A stretch of 64,000 nt of DNA, from positions 1,746,501-1,810,500 of the forward strand of contig JAVHZZ010000008.1 in the NCBI GenBank assembly GCA_036250195.1, written 5' to 3'. This document shows, piece by piece, positions 50,547 to 63,318 of this stretch. The notes beneath the pieces were generated by a model. That model did not search any database, was not told the origin of the DNA, and saw only the letters and a program-made list of their open reading frames with translations. Position numbers and translations under genes: made by a program. Origin of the DNA: Mixophyes australis. Lineage: Eukaryota > Chordata > Amphibia > Anura > Limnodynastidae. Within the stretch, counting starts at the first letter, position 1. The number at the start of each line of letters is the position of its first letter.

Positions 50547-53500
50547 GGTCTGCCTGTGGTGTCGGGGGGTCATTACATCACACACAGAGGTCCAGGATGT
50601 GGCAGTAGGGCACATTGGGGAAGAGGTGGGACAGTAGAGTCTGTACATGTTTACTGTGTGGACAACAGGATAATATGGGACCTGTTGACCTGTTGATCGT
50701 AGTCTTCACCCATCTGAAGCTTCCAGTCTGACTTTGGGACACAGAGCAGTGTGTGGACTATGTAGTTGGAAAATAGTAAATTGCTCAAATTACCCAATAT
50801 TCTCCTTCTGCATGATGCCAGTGGTGTATGGGGCATTATTCTACAGGGGATACATTAGAAGGTGTTTTATCGCAGAGTAATCCTGGCAATGCGTTTATCC
50901 CAGCGATGCTCAAAGCTTATTTACCATTCAAACAGACCCGTAATAATCATATAATACAACCCAGGTAACCTCCAGGTCACCCACAGTCTATAAAATCTCC
51001 AGGAGAATGCAGATTAAAGAGGTCACTTATCCAAAATTACAGATTTGATTTATATACAATATCTACAAATAACACTTACAGCTTTATCAGAACTGAAGTT
51101 ATCTGAGGTAAAGCTGTGGTCTCGGAGGGAAGATATATCACTGCACACAGCAGACTTCCTGTTGGTGAGCTTATTGAATGACACCACAGTCAGTCTGAAA
51201 TGTCTGATAACTGAGAACAATAACTCACACTCCTGCTCAGCAAATGTTAGCACAATGCTAGTGGCTTCTTTTGTGTGTTTGAGGCTTTAATGTGGGAGGG
51301 GACACTTCATATAATATATATATATATATATATATAACATTTGTAAATGTGCGACTTATCACTTCATGGTGTACCTGCGTTAGTGAAGTTAGCGAGTGAT
51401 ACAATATATCTTCCGTCATTTATACTTGAAAATCAGGACAAAATAAGCCCCACCACTGCTCAACCCAAACCCCGCAGAAAACATCCACTTTTGGACAAAG
51501 CTCCACCCCATTCGAGGTCCCCTAATCAAGACTGTCCCGCCTAGAATGGGACGGTTGGTCGGTATGGATCGGTTTTTAGGCAGCTCCCGTGAAGTGATCG
51601 GCTGAATATCAGTTTATCCCACAATATAACTGAGGCGTAAATCAGTGGCCGCTGTTTCCATCCTTTTCCCTCCACTCCTTGGCCAGTGTCTGCTTTACCC
51701 TACTAAGAATTGTGCTGGGAATCTGAATCTCTCCCATCTCTGTTATTATGAGGAAGATGGCGCCAGAGAGCGCAGCATTGGGGGGGCTAGAATGAGGAAA
51801 TACCCCAACTTTCTGCATTTCTCCCCCATTCCTTTATTTCATCTTGTAAAGGCACCTGGGGCGCTGTATTCTGGGGGTGTCCGCTGTATTTTGGGGTGTC
51901 TATTCCAACTCAGCCCTAAAAATAATATTTGTTGTTGCCGCATTGATCACACATTGAACACTCTCCATTATCCTAATTACAATTGGCTGGAAACATGGAG
52001 GGGATCTGTACCTCTGCATATCAGAGACCTGTTATATATCACCCCTGTCTGTGCTTAATATCATGCTACATAATCCAATGGTTAGATGTGTAAAGAATTC
52101 CCTCCTGACACATTAACTTCTACATTCCCCTAATGTCCTGAGAAAATCCCCATCGCTGGGATGTATATAATTATTCCTGGCTTCCCCCTGTCACGCTCAC
52201 TCTGCTGGAACACTTGTTGCCATGACAACAGATACTGTATGATACATGGTATCAGTGTTACAGTAACCGCGTATCCTCTGTAGTGTTCCTCCTATGAGGG
52301 GGTAATCGTTGCAGGCTGCCCCTATCCAGCCGGGGGCAAAACCATCTGCCCCATCTCTTCATCCTGCAGTCCTCAAACAAATCTAGACTGATGACCTGTA
52401 CACAGGAACATGCCAGCTCTTACTGATCACCCTGTTACAGCTCACTGTGACTCTGTCCCGTAACGCTGGGTTTTATCAGTGTACCGGGGACAGAGAAATG
52501 TCCCATCATACTGTATAACCTGCATAGACCCAGTGCTTCCCCTGCATACACTCACCTGTATTATACACCGTACCCCTTCCATGGGTAAATGGAGAATAGT
52601 AGTGTATGGTAATTATGCCTCTGGGGTATTCAGAGCTACGTCTGCCTCTGTGCCCTGCAGCTGGGGCATTATCACAGCTTAGTATTGTAACCGCTGATCA
52701 TAAACCATCAGTATATTCATGTATATGAACGCTGACAGCCTTCACTATTTCCTATACTCTGACAATAAAAGGTATCTAATAGACCATTAACTTGTATATC
52801 TGAGCTGAGGGGACATCTGTAGAGAACTTATAATTGGCCCTTTGGGAGTCAGAGCTATTCCAAAGGTGGCGGCCATGTGCGTATGTATAGATGGATAGAG
52901 ATAGTTAGATATAGCGATAGATATGGGTAAATAGATTATATACAGGTAATTAGTATAGCTGGGTACACATCTATGCAATTATCATGCAGATCTCACGATA
53001 AACAAACATTTGGTCAGATATTGATTGTAACAGTGTGTACGCTCCCACAATCATGTTTTATCGCATCATATTGTATTGTTTATTGTGGTTTTCTAAACTT
53101 CCTAAAAATCTTGATCAGCAATGGAACGATATCGGGTAAATGTGGCAGTGTGTACGCACTAACCGCCAGCAGTGTAGGTAGATATCTGTACAGTGTACAG
53201 AGTCAGGATCTTTTCAGCAGATGGTTATGAGAGATGAAGATCACAGATCTTAAGGTAAATCATGTAGGTGTGTACACAGGAATCTACATGATCATCGGGA
53301 CTGTCAGTCGTTGGTGAAATTGTTACAGAAATCACATAGATTACACAGTAATCTTGTACAATGTATCCCTGCTTGAGGCAAGGTAACGTCTAACATACCA
53401 CAGTCTGATAGAGCAGCAGCATCTGGTATCGGTGACAGAGGAACCGCCAGAGATATTGCGTCCTTCTAAATACCGCAGAACGACATTTGCCCAAGTGATC

Positions 53501-54618
53501 GCCCCGAGCGGTTTATGTCTTTTTTTGGGGACTGTTTATAAAAATGTGTCAGTAGAGGTTTATAACATGTAAATGTAAAGGTTTCTCATCCTTTTATTTA
53601 TCGGGTGCCTGATATACAGGAAGGAACGGCCATAATGTTTCACAACAGTGATCTCTACTAATTTGCTGCCGTGAAATAGATTTTGTTCTGTTTTCGGAGT
53701 GCAGTAAATTGTAAGTGAATTACTTAGCTGTAATGGGCTCTACCACAGGGTAGTAAAATGTATATGTGAAGTATCCCAGCGCAGAACCCACCATCCATGT
53801 TTCTGCCACTATTTGCTGACATATTGAAAGTAGCACAAGTCAGGAAGTCCCATAATTCCCAGATAGAGCCCTGAGATAAAGGCCGATACACCGTTATCTT
53901 TATATCTTTACGTGAAATAGATTCTTATGTTGGGAAAATCGGAGCAAGGACAAATGAAGACCCCCCCTCCCCCATCACGGATGCACCAGGTGCAATAATC
54001 CAAACATAAACATCATCTGGGCTAAATTATTGCAGGATAATCAATCGGAAAAGCAGTAAAAGCAAATGAGACAATTATCAAGTAGATAGTATTATCAATA
54101 ATCATCAATATAAAAGGAAAAGACAGAGGACGGCAATCATTATATGCAGCATTAGTGATATAACTGGGACTGTTGGTGTGCAGGTACAACAGGTCTGTTA
54201 TAGACATGCAGAGATTATTATTGATATTTATCTATATAGCACCAGAGATAAGAGGGCGCTTCTCATAGACCTATAGTCTGTAGGACAATGCGAGTTAGAC
54301 ACATGAGGGTAAGTGCTACATACTGCATATCGGTCCAGCGGGGTGGCAGTTGTACAAAGTGCTTAGTTATATCTCGAGCTGTCCCGATTTATGTAGGAAA
54401 TATCAATTTGAGGGCTCTGTCCCCCCATTCTGATCTGGGCAGCTTTGTACCGTGGGTAGGAAATTTGTGACGTACGCCTCATTCACCGCTACATGGCAGA
54501 GCAGCGATGAACTGGTGCCGCATGCATCGGTGCGCACTGCAATAAATGGTGTTTGGACGACACGCCCCAATTGTAACATGACCACACACCCCGCCCCGTT
54601 GGGATGTAGGCCTTAGTA
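50547..54618. other. B4GALT2 intron, no gene recognised
   Basis: About 4 kb without a supported gene. A (TA)n run lies at about 51316-51336. GCTGGGTACACATCTATGCA at 52959 and GTAGGTGTGTACACAGG near 53265 could be outer parts of another non-autonomous transposon, but the ends are not resolved. Confidence 0.4.
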
Positions 54619-54685
54619 CAGCGGTTCCCAAAGTGTGCGCTGCGGCTCCCAGGGGTGCCGCGGCGCTGTCACTGGGGTGCCGTGG

Positions 54686-54853
54686 GCCAGCCATAGAAAA
54701 AACAAACAACACATAAACTTACCAATCCGCGCGGCACCGGGACCCAGTATCCTCCTCTCTCACGCAGCTTGTCACGTGAGAGAGGAGGATGCCGTGTCCC
54801 GGGGCCGCGCGGATTGGTAAGTTTATGTGTTGTTTGTTTTTTCTATGGCTGGC
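54686..54853. repeat. Long hairpin, 79-bp arms with 10-bp loop
   Basis: Arm 54686-54764 pairs with 54775-54853 with only about four mismatches (for example CCATAGAAAAAACAAACAAC against its inverse). The loop is CAGCTTGTCA or close to it. It lies inside the hAT-type element. Confidence 0.9.
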
Positions 54854-54869
54854 GCGAGGCAGAGTGAGA

Positions 54870-55215
54870 GGGTGTGTGAGAGAGGGCAGAGGAGGGGAAC
54901 AGCGTGAGAGAGGGCAGAGGAGGGGGACAGCGTGAGAGAGGAGGGGGACAGCGTGAGAGAGGAGGGGGACAGCGTGAGAGAGGGCAGAGGAGGGGGACAG
55001 CGTGAGAGAGGGCAGAGGAGGGGGACAGCGTGAGATAGGGCAGAGGGGGACAGTGTGACAGAGGAGGGGGACAGCGTGAGAGAGGACAGAGGAGGGGGAC
55101 AGCGTGAGAGAGGGCAGAGGGGGCAGTGTGAGAGGGGGCAGCGTGTCTGGATGCAGAGGGGGCAGAGTGTCTGGATGCAAAGGGGGCAGAGTGTCTGTGG
55201 GCAGAGTGTCTGGAT
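54870..55215. repeat. Purine-rich minisatellite, about 28-bp unit
   Basis: Units near GGGCAGAGGAGGGGGACAGC plus GTGAGAGA, with shortened forms; the right part changes to GTGTCTGGATGCAGAGGGGG. Internal to the hAT-type element. Confidence 0.85.
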
Positions 55216-55407
55216 GCAGAGGGGGCATTTTCGCATACAACTAAATAAGTATTTCTGTCCTGACCTAAATACTTATTACATTTTTTTGACCCAACTACTT
55301 CTAAAACAGGACTGCTCAGTAATTATTTTGGAGGGGTGCCTTGAAAAAATTATGGAGACTCTAAAGGTGCTGCGAACTGCAAAAGTTTGGGAACCACTGG
55401 CTTAGTG

Positions 55408-56394
55408 GGATATATGATCCAGTCACACAGCGATGTTGGTCAGAGGGGTGTTTGAGTATAGAAAGAACACATGTAAGTTTTATGTGAACTATGTAGAGGG
55501 GTAGAATGGCCGAGGCGGGGTAAGAGGGCGGTTCAGGGATCTGTTGTATGAGGAGCATAGGAGCAGCCAGAAAACAGTAACTGGGACCGGGAGCCGGTGA
55601 TGAGCGTAGATAAGAGGTGCAGATTTTGGGTATAGCAGAGGGATATCAGAGAGATACACATGCGCTTGACAGTGTGTTGTCATCTTAACAAAATATTTAG
55701 TTTGCTTCCAATGGCTTTTCTATGAAGTTGTGATAACCCCACCGCAGCGAGGGAGCAGAACCCGGCAATAGGCTGAGTGTATGTACCCACCTTACCCTGC
55801 AGACGTACAGGGTACTTATGGAGCAATGCCCCTGGTACTATATAATCACCCACCCCTGAGCCATCATCCGTACGATTTACAGAGCCGCTGCCTATGCCAG
55901 CTAATATCTGCTGTTCATGATCGTTCAGCGCAGAGCTCAGAGGTCGCTGTGCTGACGGTCCGGGGATGGAAGGTAAATGGGATCAGTCATTTTAGGATGT
56001 GTCTTCCTGAGATTGAAATGTAAATTACATTTGTCTTTTACCTATTGCAATTCATAATTAAAAAAGCTAATTAAAGCTTTCTATCATATCACCGTGACTT
56101 TCACCGGAGCCTGGGCCGCACGCTGTAATGTGGATTATTCATGCTGTCTTTATCTCATTTCTCTCTTATTCAGAGTTTTTTCATTGTTAATGTCTGTCAG
56201 TCTTTGATTTATGTATTTTTAATACCTCTAATCCCGTGAGACGTGGCTGGTATGACAGGAAAATCCTCTGATTTCTCATCTGCCGTCTGTCGTTAGTGCT
56301 TCTACATTGTCCTGGGAGATGTTTCATCCCAAATATTGAAACCATTCATGTTTGGTCCAACTCAAGTCTGGTCTCTGCAGAAAGTGTAAAGGAG
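55408..56394. other. B4GALT2 intron, nothing recognised
   Basis: No gene or repeat family recognised. Confidence 0.35.
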
Positions 56395-56545
56395 CAGTCT
56401 CAGGTCGTGTGTTTGGCGTCTTGTACCAGGTCGTGTGGTTGGCGTCTCGTACCTGGTCGTGTGGTTGGTGTCTCGTACCAGGTCGTGTGGTTGGTGTATC
56501 GTACCAGGTCAGGTTATCGGCATCTCGTACCAGGTCTTGTGTGAC
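56395..56545. repeat. 26-bp tandem repeat, about 5 copies
   Basis: Unit near GGTCGTGTGGTTGGTGTCTC plus GTACCA, starting at about 56403, 56429, 56455 and 56481, then degenerate. Confidence 0.85.
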
Positions 56546-57879
56546 CGGATGGACTTACTTTGCCCACCAAGTCTGGGTGTGGGGGATCTTACACAGTTTA
56601 TCTGTGTTTCTTTCTGACCATCAGAAACCTATTGTTACTGACCACTCCTGCTGGTGCCACCACCACCAGACACATTAATTGTAGGATTCAGCTGTCACCT
56701 CTGGGCTCCTTCACTGGCACCTGGAACCAGTGTAAAGCACATACCCTGGCAGGAGGTAATCCAGCCTCCTGCTCTTGTAACCAATCCCGGTGCTTCATGC
56801 AGTCTGCACGTGAATCAGCTTAGAGGGATTTAACACCTTTAACATCAAAGCTAGTGGAAGGGGATAGTGTGCTGCTCTATGTCCACGGGCTGCCAGGGAG
56901 ACGGGGGCTCAGCCTCCTCCACCACTGCGGGGAAATTTATCTTTAAACCTCCTGCCTAAAAATACTTCCAAGGACCCTGCCCCAGGGTCTGGCTCTCCCC
57001 TCTGATGGCAGCCAGATCTCAGGGCAGCAGTTCCCAGCCTGACCACTCCTGGGTTTATTTTAATCCAGCCACGGAGCTGCCGGCGGTGTTGGAGTCAGGG
57101 GCCCCCACTGCATTCAGGGGCTGGACCACAAAGGATTGGGGGACCCTCCGGCACCAGTCCCTGATAGTCCAGTGTGGGGGCTACATTCAGATACACAGGG
57201 ACTATGATACAAAGAGATAACTACTCCACAAAACGTATTTAGACTTAAGGAGAGAAAAAATACATTTAAATCCATTAACAAAACCTTTCCACAAATGTCT
57301 AAGTGGTGACGGAGCTTCTGCGAGATTATCCCGGCATTAAGTGCCAGACAGGAAATGTAAATGTGCGAGATCGCAGGTTCTTACTGAGAGAAATCCACAT
57401 TTGTTCTTTTATATTGGTGTTTTTTTAATTTATTTATTGGATGTCGGTGCTGTCAGTTGTGAGATCTGTCATATTCAATTTAAGGTGATTAAATCCTATT
57501 TTTGATTTTGTACTTGTTTATGGAAATATTTTTAAATAAGTAATAAATATATCTAAATATAAATAATAATTTTATTATAGGACTTTACCAATTTTCTATG
57601 AAGAGGCTCCTGGTTTAATCCCTGGAGCCCTCCTGTCAGTCTTATTCATGGCTGATAATTTTCTGCAAGTAAAATAGCTTGGAGTGGTCACATGACATAA
57701 TTGGGGGCGTGGCCAGTGTCAGAGCCGAGTTTGGTGGTGGATGCTCATGTACAAAGCGATACAGTATAACACTTTGTCTAAGACGTTTGTTCCCCAACAT
57801 TAAACACAATTAAAGAACATGTAATAGTTCTGGTTGTGTTTCCTTAAAATCTGGGATTTATTTTACTGATTGTATTTTT
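56546..57879. other. B4GALT2 intron, nothing recognised
   Basis: The 71-codon frame at 57005-57220 has no domain I recognise, and its surroundings give no support for a gene. The rest is AT-rich. Confidence 0.35.
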
Positions 57880-58020
57880 CTACCCTCCCTCTAGAATATA
57901 AGCTCTCGCAGGAAGCGTCCTCTCTACCTATTGTCCCATGTCTGTCCACTGTCTGACTCCCTTGTACATCCTGCACTCTGTCCCCATAGCATTAGTCACA
58001 CTTATCTGTGCTACTTATGT
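57880..58020 (+). mobile_element. Probable L2/CR1-type LINE 3' UTR fragment
   Basis: TCTAGAATATAAGCTCTCGC and the following pyrimidine-rich text resemble the 3' UTR start of the L2-type copies at 2278 and 17630. It is short and uncertain. Confidence 0.45.
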
Positions 58021-58022
58021 GT

Positions 58023-58357
58023 ATCATCATCATCATTTATTTATATAGCGCCTCTAATACTGCAGCACTGTACAGAGAACTCACATTAGTCCCTGCTCCA
58101 TTGGAGCTTACAGTCTAAATTCTCTAACACAAACACACACAGACAGACAGACAGTGACTAGGGTCAGTTTAATAGCATCCGATTAACCTACTAATATGTT
58201 TTTGGAGTGTGGGAGGAAACCGGAGCACCTGGAGGAAACCCATGCAAACACGGGGAGAACATACAAACTCCTCACAGATAAGGCCATGGTCGAGAATGAA
58301 ACTCATGACCCCAGTGCTGTGAGGCAGAAGTGCTGACCACTGAGCCACCGTGCTGCC
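58023..58357 (-). mobile_element. tRNA-headed SINE, copy 6
   Basis: Near full-length: L2-like tail at the left (ATTTATATAGCGCCTCTAAT), body, then tRNA-like head, read on the minus strand as TGGCTCAGTGGTCAGCACTT with a B-box-like GAGTTTCATTC. Confidence 0.85.
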
Positions 58358-58939
58358 TTGTTCGTGGCCTCCTCCCTCCTGAATCTGATTTGAGAGATCT
58401 TCAGCCTCCTTGTCTCAAAGTCCCACCCACAGACGCGACTAATTTTTATTAATTAGCCCAAAACCTTCAGAAGAAATTTGGTTACATAAAGCATTTTGTG
58501 TCTCCCTATTAATCAGTGGTGTCTGGATCCCCCAGATAATAATATAAGATATTGGGGGACATCTATAAGCAGCAGATATTGAGCTGGAGATCGGTCACTC
58601 TGGTCCCCGCATGAAGCTGAACTGACTCTTCTCAAAGTTTCTCACTCAGACATTAAACTTGTTCTGCACCCGTCTTACATCCCATACAACGCAGGAGATA
58701 TATTGTAATTATCATAAATAACAATACGGAGCATTTATTTAAACAAAAAGTAGATTTGCTCACTAACTACACCTTACAATCTAAAGGCGGATGACCTTTA
58801 ACCCCCACATCATTATGTTAATAAATAGTAATAGTGTTGCTGATAGATAACATTGATGGAGAAGTAACAACGTGTGTAAGATGATAGGAAATGTTTCTAT
58901 ATCCCCAATAACAGTACTCGTACTAATACATCCTCAGTC
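58358..58939. other. B4GALT2 intron, nothing recognised
   Basis: Unique intron sequence without recognisable features. Confidence 0.35.
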
Positions 58940-59260
58940 TGCACTCTGAAGCACATTTACTCCTCTTGTTTCAGCTGTGCCCTCTTCCACTTACAGTGTA
59001 AGTTCTCTAGTGAGCAGGGTCCTCCATGTCCTTTATTATCATGTCTGTGTTTATTTTATCTGCCGTGTACGTCCTGTTTTATATATGTCCTGTTTTATGT
59101 ACGTCCTGTTTTATGTACGTCCTGTTTTATGTACGTCCTGTTTTATGTATGTCCTGTTTTATGTACGTACTGTTTTATATACGTACTGTTTTATATATGT
59201 CCTGTTTTATGTACGTCCTGTTTTATGTATGTCCTGTTTTCCCTACTGTACAGCGCTATT
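58940..59260 (+). mobile_element. L2-type LINE 3' end containing a 16-bp tandem array
   Basis: CTGTGCCCTCTTCCACTTAC and AGTGTAAGTTCTCTAGTGAG match the 3' UTR of the fragment at 17600-17650, and TACTGTACAGCGCTATTATA matches the tail. Between them the 16-bp unit GTCCTGTTTTATGTAC is repeated about ten times (about 59083-59235), so a word of the LINE 3' UTR was amplified in place. Confidence 0.75.
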
Positions 59261-59349
59261 ATAATATACGTAACGTTACTGAACAGATTTGGGCCAGTAC
59301 ATGATACCCTCGGAGGTCCCATAGTCACTCCTGTGTCTTCTCTCTACAG

Positions 59350-59537
59350 TACGGCGAGGAGACTTTCAATCGGGCCAAGCTGTTGAATGTGGGGTTTCTT
59401 GAGGCTTCCAAGGACGCAGAGTACGACTGTTTTATCTTCAGTGACGTGGATCTTATCCCCATGGATGACCGAAATCTCTATCACTGCTATGAGCAGCCGC
59501 GACACTTTGCCATCGCCATGGACAAATTTGGGTTCCG
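59350..59537 (+). CDS. B4GALT2: B4GALT2 coding exon 3: DVD metal-binding core
   Basis: Encodes residues 187-248 and two bases of codon 249. The acceptor TCTCTACAG ends at 59349; the donor is CG/GTAAGA. It contains EETFNRAKLLNVGFLEA (189-205) and FIFSDVDLIPMDDRN (214-228). D218-V219-D220 is the DxD-type motif that binds Mn2+ and UDP-galactose; D220 corresponds to the metal ligand D254 in B4GALT1. C213 and C232 have the 19-residue spacing of the second conserved disulfide. HFAIAMDKFGF closes the exon. The frame joins exactly to the previous exon (INQ-YGEE). Confidence 0.97.
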
Positions 59538-59938
59538 GTAAGAGATGGGACGTTGTGGTGACATAACCTCTGCCATTGTCAGATCACCTTGGGGTGGGAG
59601 CTGCGCTGATGGCTGGAAGGGTAAAGGGATCATTGACGGTGATTCTCCCACCGGATTTATCAACCTGCCGGATTATAATCTGGTTGATTCATAGTTTTTA
59701 GGAGTGAAATGTGAGGTTTGACTTTGTGAATGATGAAGGGACTGAATGATGAAGGGACTGGAAGAAACTATTTGTAAAAGTTCGTATGAGGCAGCAGATA
59801 GACGTGTAATGATACATCCGGAGTAACACTCGCTCCTTTCATTAGTTTGTACACTACACTGGAGAATATTAATGATTTATCCATCGGACTCTTTATTCTT
59901 GACACGTGTTGCTGAGTTTGTTAAACGTCCTCTGTGTA

Positions 59939-61247
59939 TTGTATCATGACCACATCCAACAGCTTTAATCACTGCCGTACACGTATGTACCTCCTTGTAT
60001 CATGACTATATCCAACTGTCCTAATCACTGCCGTACACGTATGTACCTCCTTGTATCATGACTATATCCAACAGTCCTAATCACTGCCGTACACGTATGT
60101 ACCTCCTTGTATCATGACCACATCCAACAGTCCTAATCACTGCCGTACACGTATGTACCTCCTTGTATCATGACTATATCCAACAGTCCTAATCACTGCC
60201 GTACACATATGTACCTCCTTGTATCATGACTATATCCAACAGTCCTAATCACTGCCGTACACGTATGTACCTCCTTGTATCATGACTATATCCAACAGTC
60301 CTAATCACTGCCGTACACGTATGTACCTCCTTGTATCATGACTATATCCAACAGTCCTAATCACTGTCGTACACGTATGTACCTCCTTGTATCATGACTA
60401 TATCCAACAGTCCTAATCACTGCCGTACACGTATGTACATCCTTGTATCATGACTATATCCAACAGTCCTAATCACTGCCGTACACGTATGTACCTCCTT
60501 GTATCATGACTATATCCAACAGTCCTAATCACTGTTGTACACGTATGTACCTTCTTGTATCATGACTATATCCAACAGTCCTAATCACTGCCGTACACGT
60601 ATGTACCTCCTTGTATCATGACTATATCCAACAGTCCTAATCACTGTCGTACACGTATGCACCTTCTTGTATCATGACTATATCCAACAGTCCTAATCAC
60701 TGCCGTACACGTATGTACCTCCTTGTATCATGACTATATCCAACAGTCCTAATCACTGTCGTACACGTATGCACCTCCTTGTATCATGACTATATCCAAC
60801 AGTCCTAATCACTGCTGTACACGTATGTACCTCCTTGTATCATGACTATATCCAACAATCCTAATCACTGCCGTACACGTATGTACCTCCTTGTATCATG
60901 ACTATATCCAACAGTCCTAATCACTGCCGTACACGTATGTACCTCCTTGTATCATGACTATATCCAACAGTCCTAATCACTGCCGTACACGCATGTACCT
61001 CCTTGTATCATGACTATATCCAGCAGTCCTAATCACTGCCGTACACGTATGTACCTTCTTGTATCATGACTATATCCAACAGTCCTAATCACTGCCGTAC
61101 ACGTATGTACCTCCTTGTATCATGACTATATCCAACAGTCCTAATCACTGTTGTACACGTATGTACCTTCTTGTATCATGACTATATCCAACAGTCCTAA
61201 TCACTGCCGTACACGTATGTACCTTCTTGTATCATGACTATATCCAA
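59939..61247. repeat. 56-bp minisatellite, about 23 copies, inside B4GALT2 intron 3
   Basis: Units contain TTGTATCATGACTATATCCA, ACAGTCCTAATCACTGCC and GTACACGTATGTACCTCC, stepping 56 bp (for example CAACAG at 60125, 60181, 60237). Copies are about 95% alike by eye. The array fills about three quarters of the 1.74-kb intron and stops about 27 bp before the next exon. Confidence 0.95.
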
Positions 61248-61274
61248 TGCTTCCGTTCTTCTTGTCCTTCACAG

Positions 61275-61397
61275 GCTGCCGTATGCCGGATACTTTGGAG
61301 GTGTTTCTGGACTGAGTAAGGTCCAGTTCTTGAAGATAAATGGTTTCCCCAATGAGTACTGGGGCTGGGGAGGAGAAGACGACGATATTTACAACAG
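61275..61397 (+). CDS. B4GALT2: B4GALT2 coding exon 4: acceptor-site loop, WGWGGEDDD
   Basis: Encodes the rest of R249 through N289 plus two bases of codon 290. The acceptor is TTCTTGTCCTTCACAG and the donor AG/GTAGAT. It contains YFGGVSGLSK (255-264), INGFPNEYW (270-278) and WGWGGEDDD (278-286). By position W280 corresponds to the mobile-loop Trp314 of B4GALT1 and D284 to its catalytic-base Asp318. Y255 corresponds to Tyr289, the residue that favours UDP-galactose over UDP-GalNAc. The remaining metal ligands (Met and His in the known family) and the C-terminus must lie in exons outside the window. The 123-bp length equals the matching mammalian exon. Confidence 0.97.
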
Positions 61398-61626
61398 GTA
61401 GATTTACCTCCACTCGCTGTCCGGTTACATTAATATACAGGATGAGTGAAAGCGTATAAGTAAATTATTAGGATTTTTATTTTTAAACAAAGTGATGAAA
61501 CCCCAACAATTTATGTGAATATTGTCTGTAATTTCAGTGACTTTGGAGATTTTCACCCTGTTTTTGCTACAGGAACTTGGGAAGGATTTATTGGTATATT
61601 TATAAAACGCACAATGTGATATCGGC
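61398..61626. other. B4GALT2 intron, nothing recognised
   Basis: Short unique stretch between the exon donor and a SINE. Confidence 0.4.
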
Positions 61627-62016
61627 ATTGTGGTGGCTCAGTGGTTAGCACAGTGGTTAGCACTTCTATCTCACAGCATTGTGGTCATGAGTTTGATTCA
61701 CAACCATGGCCTTATCTGTGTAGAGTTTGTATGTTCTTCCCATGTTTGCGTGGGTTTCCTGCAGGTGCTCCAGTTTCCTCCCACACTCCAAAAACATACT
61801 GGTAGGTTAATTGGCTGCTATCAAATTGTCCCTAATTTCTCTGTCTGTCTCTGTCTGTCTCTGTCTGTCTGTGTGTGTCTGTGTGTGTGTATTTGTGTCT
61901 GTGTGTGTTGGGGAATTTAGACTGTAAGCTCCAATGGGGCAGGGACTGATGTGAGTGAGTTCTCTGTACAGCGCTGTGGAATTAGTGGCGCTATATAAAT
62001 AAACGGTGATGATGAT
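61627..62016 (+). mobile_element. tRNA-headed SINE, copy 7, + strand, duplicated head segment
   Basis: Reads forward: A-box-like TGGCTCAGTGG at 61634, a direct repeat of AGTGGTTAGCAC at 61640 and 61652, B-box-like GAGTTTGATTCAC (about 61690), body, a (TCTG)n/(TGTG)n expansion at about 61842-61908, then AATTTAGACTGTAAGCTCCA and the L2-like tail with CTATATAAATAAACGGTGAT. Confidence 0.88.
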
Positions 62017-62324
62017 AAATTATACAGATACCACAGATCGTTTGTAGCGCATCACGGGGGGTGTCTCTTACACGTGGACGTGCGTTTACAGCAGTTTCTG
62101 TGCTCTGCTCTGAAGGCAAAACTGCCAGGTGCTGAATTCCTCTGTACTGCGAGCGGAGCAGAGTAGGATGTGAGCGTTATTAGGCCTCATACTCACTTGT
62201 GTTAGTCACATGCAGTTTACTTCCGTTTTACACGGGCGTGACACTGGAAACCATTGTAATGTTTCTCAAGGTAAATCCCATTGATGTTTTGTGTGTGTTA
62301 TTATGTATCTGATAATGTGTAGAT
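62017..62324. other. B4GALT2 intron, nothing recognised
   Basis: Unique intron sequence. Confidence 0.35.
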
Positions 62325-62997
62325 ACAAAGTGCATATATGCATATAGTGCATACTTATACTTATAGTGCATATATAGTACATATATACATATAGTGCATA
62401 TATACATATAGTACATATATACATATAGTGCATACTTATACTTATAGTACATATATACATACTTATAGTGCATACTTATAGTGCATATATACATATAGTA
62501 CATATGTAGTACATATATACATATAGTACATACTTATACATATAGTGCATATATACTTATAGTGCATATATACATATAGTACATATATACATATAGTGCA
62601 TACTTATACTTATAGTACATATATACATATAGTGCATATATACATATAGTACATATATACATATAGTGCATACTTATACTTATAGTACATATATACATAC
62701 TTATAGTGCATACTTATAGTGCATATATACATATAGTACATACTTATACATATAGTGCATATATACTTATAGTGCATAAATACATATAGTACATATGTAG
62801 TACATATATACATATAGTACATACTTATACATATAGTGCATATATACATATAGTGCATACTTATACATATAGTACATATATACATACAGTGCATACTTAT
62901 ACATATAGTACATATATACATACAGTGCATACTTATACATATATACATATAGTACATACTTATACATATAGTACATATATACATATAGTGCATATTC
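62325..62997. repeat. ATATACATATAGTGC-type compound microsatellite
   Basis: About 670 bp of mixed CATATATACATATAGTGCAT, ACATACTTATAC and GTACATAT words. Frames across it (for example minus 62610-62993) are low-complexity Tyr/Met/Ile/Cys and not genes. Confidence 0.95.
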
Positions 62998-63318
62998 CAA
63001 TCGTTAAAGGAACATTAATTAGTGGTGCAGGTAATTGTGTCTTTGTGGTAACTAATGTTGAATGATTGAGTAGTGTATAGAATGGATCATTGTTTGAGTA
63101 GAGACAAACAAAAGCCATAAATTATTTCCAGTATTATTATTCTACTTAGCCCCTCCCACAGCGCTAGCTTTGCACGACACTTGTCAGCCCGCATGCTGCA
63201 CCAGTTGTTGTTTTCTCCTGAATCTTCCTCTCCACCATCGTGTTCCTGAAATCCCCTCAATATGTGTTCTACCCGCGGAGCCAGTGACAGATGGTGCCAG
63301 AGACCGGCTGTGCGAGCA
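62998..63318. other. B4GALT2 intron, nothing recognised
   Basis: Unique sequence between two repeat arrays. Confidence 0.35.

Larger units (their letters stand above)
54619..55399. mobile_element. Non-autonomous hAT-type DNA transposon
   Basis: Left end CAGCGGTTCCCAAAGTGTGC and inverted right end CAGTGGTTCCCAAACTTTTG are hAT-type terminal repeats. The flanking octamers CCTTAGTA (54611-54618) and GCTTAGTG (55400-55407) share six of eight bases, in keeping with an 8-bp target duplication. The interior has a 79-bp-arm hairpin and a purine-rich tandem array; no transposase is encoded. Confidence 0.8.
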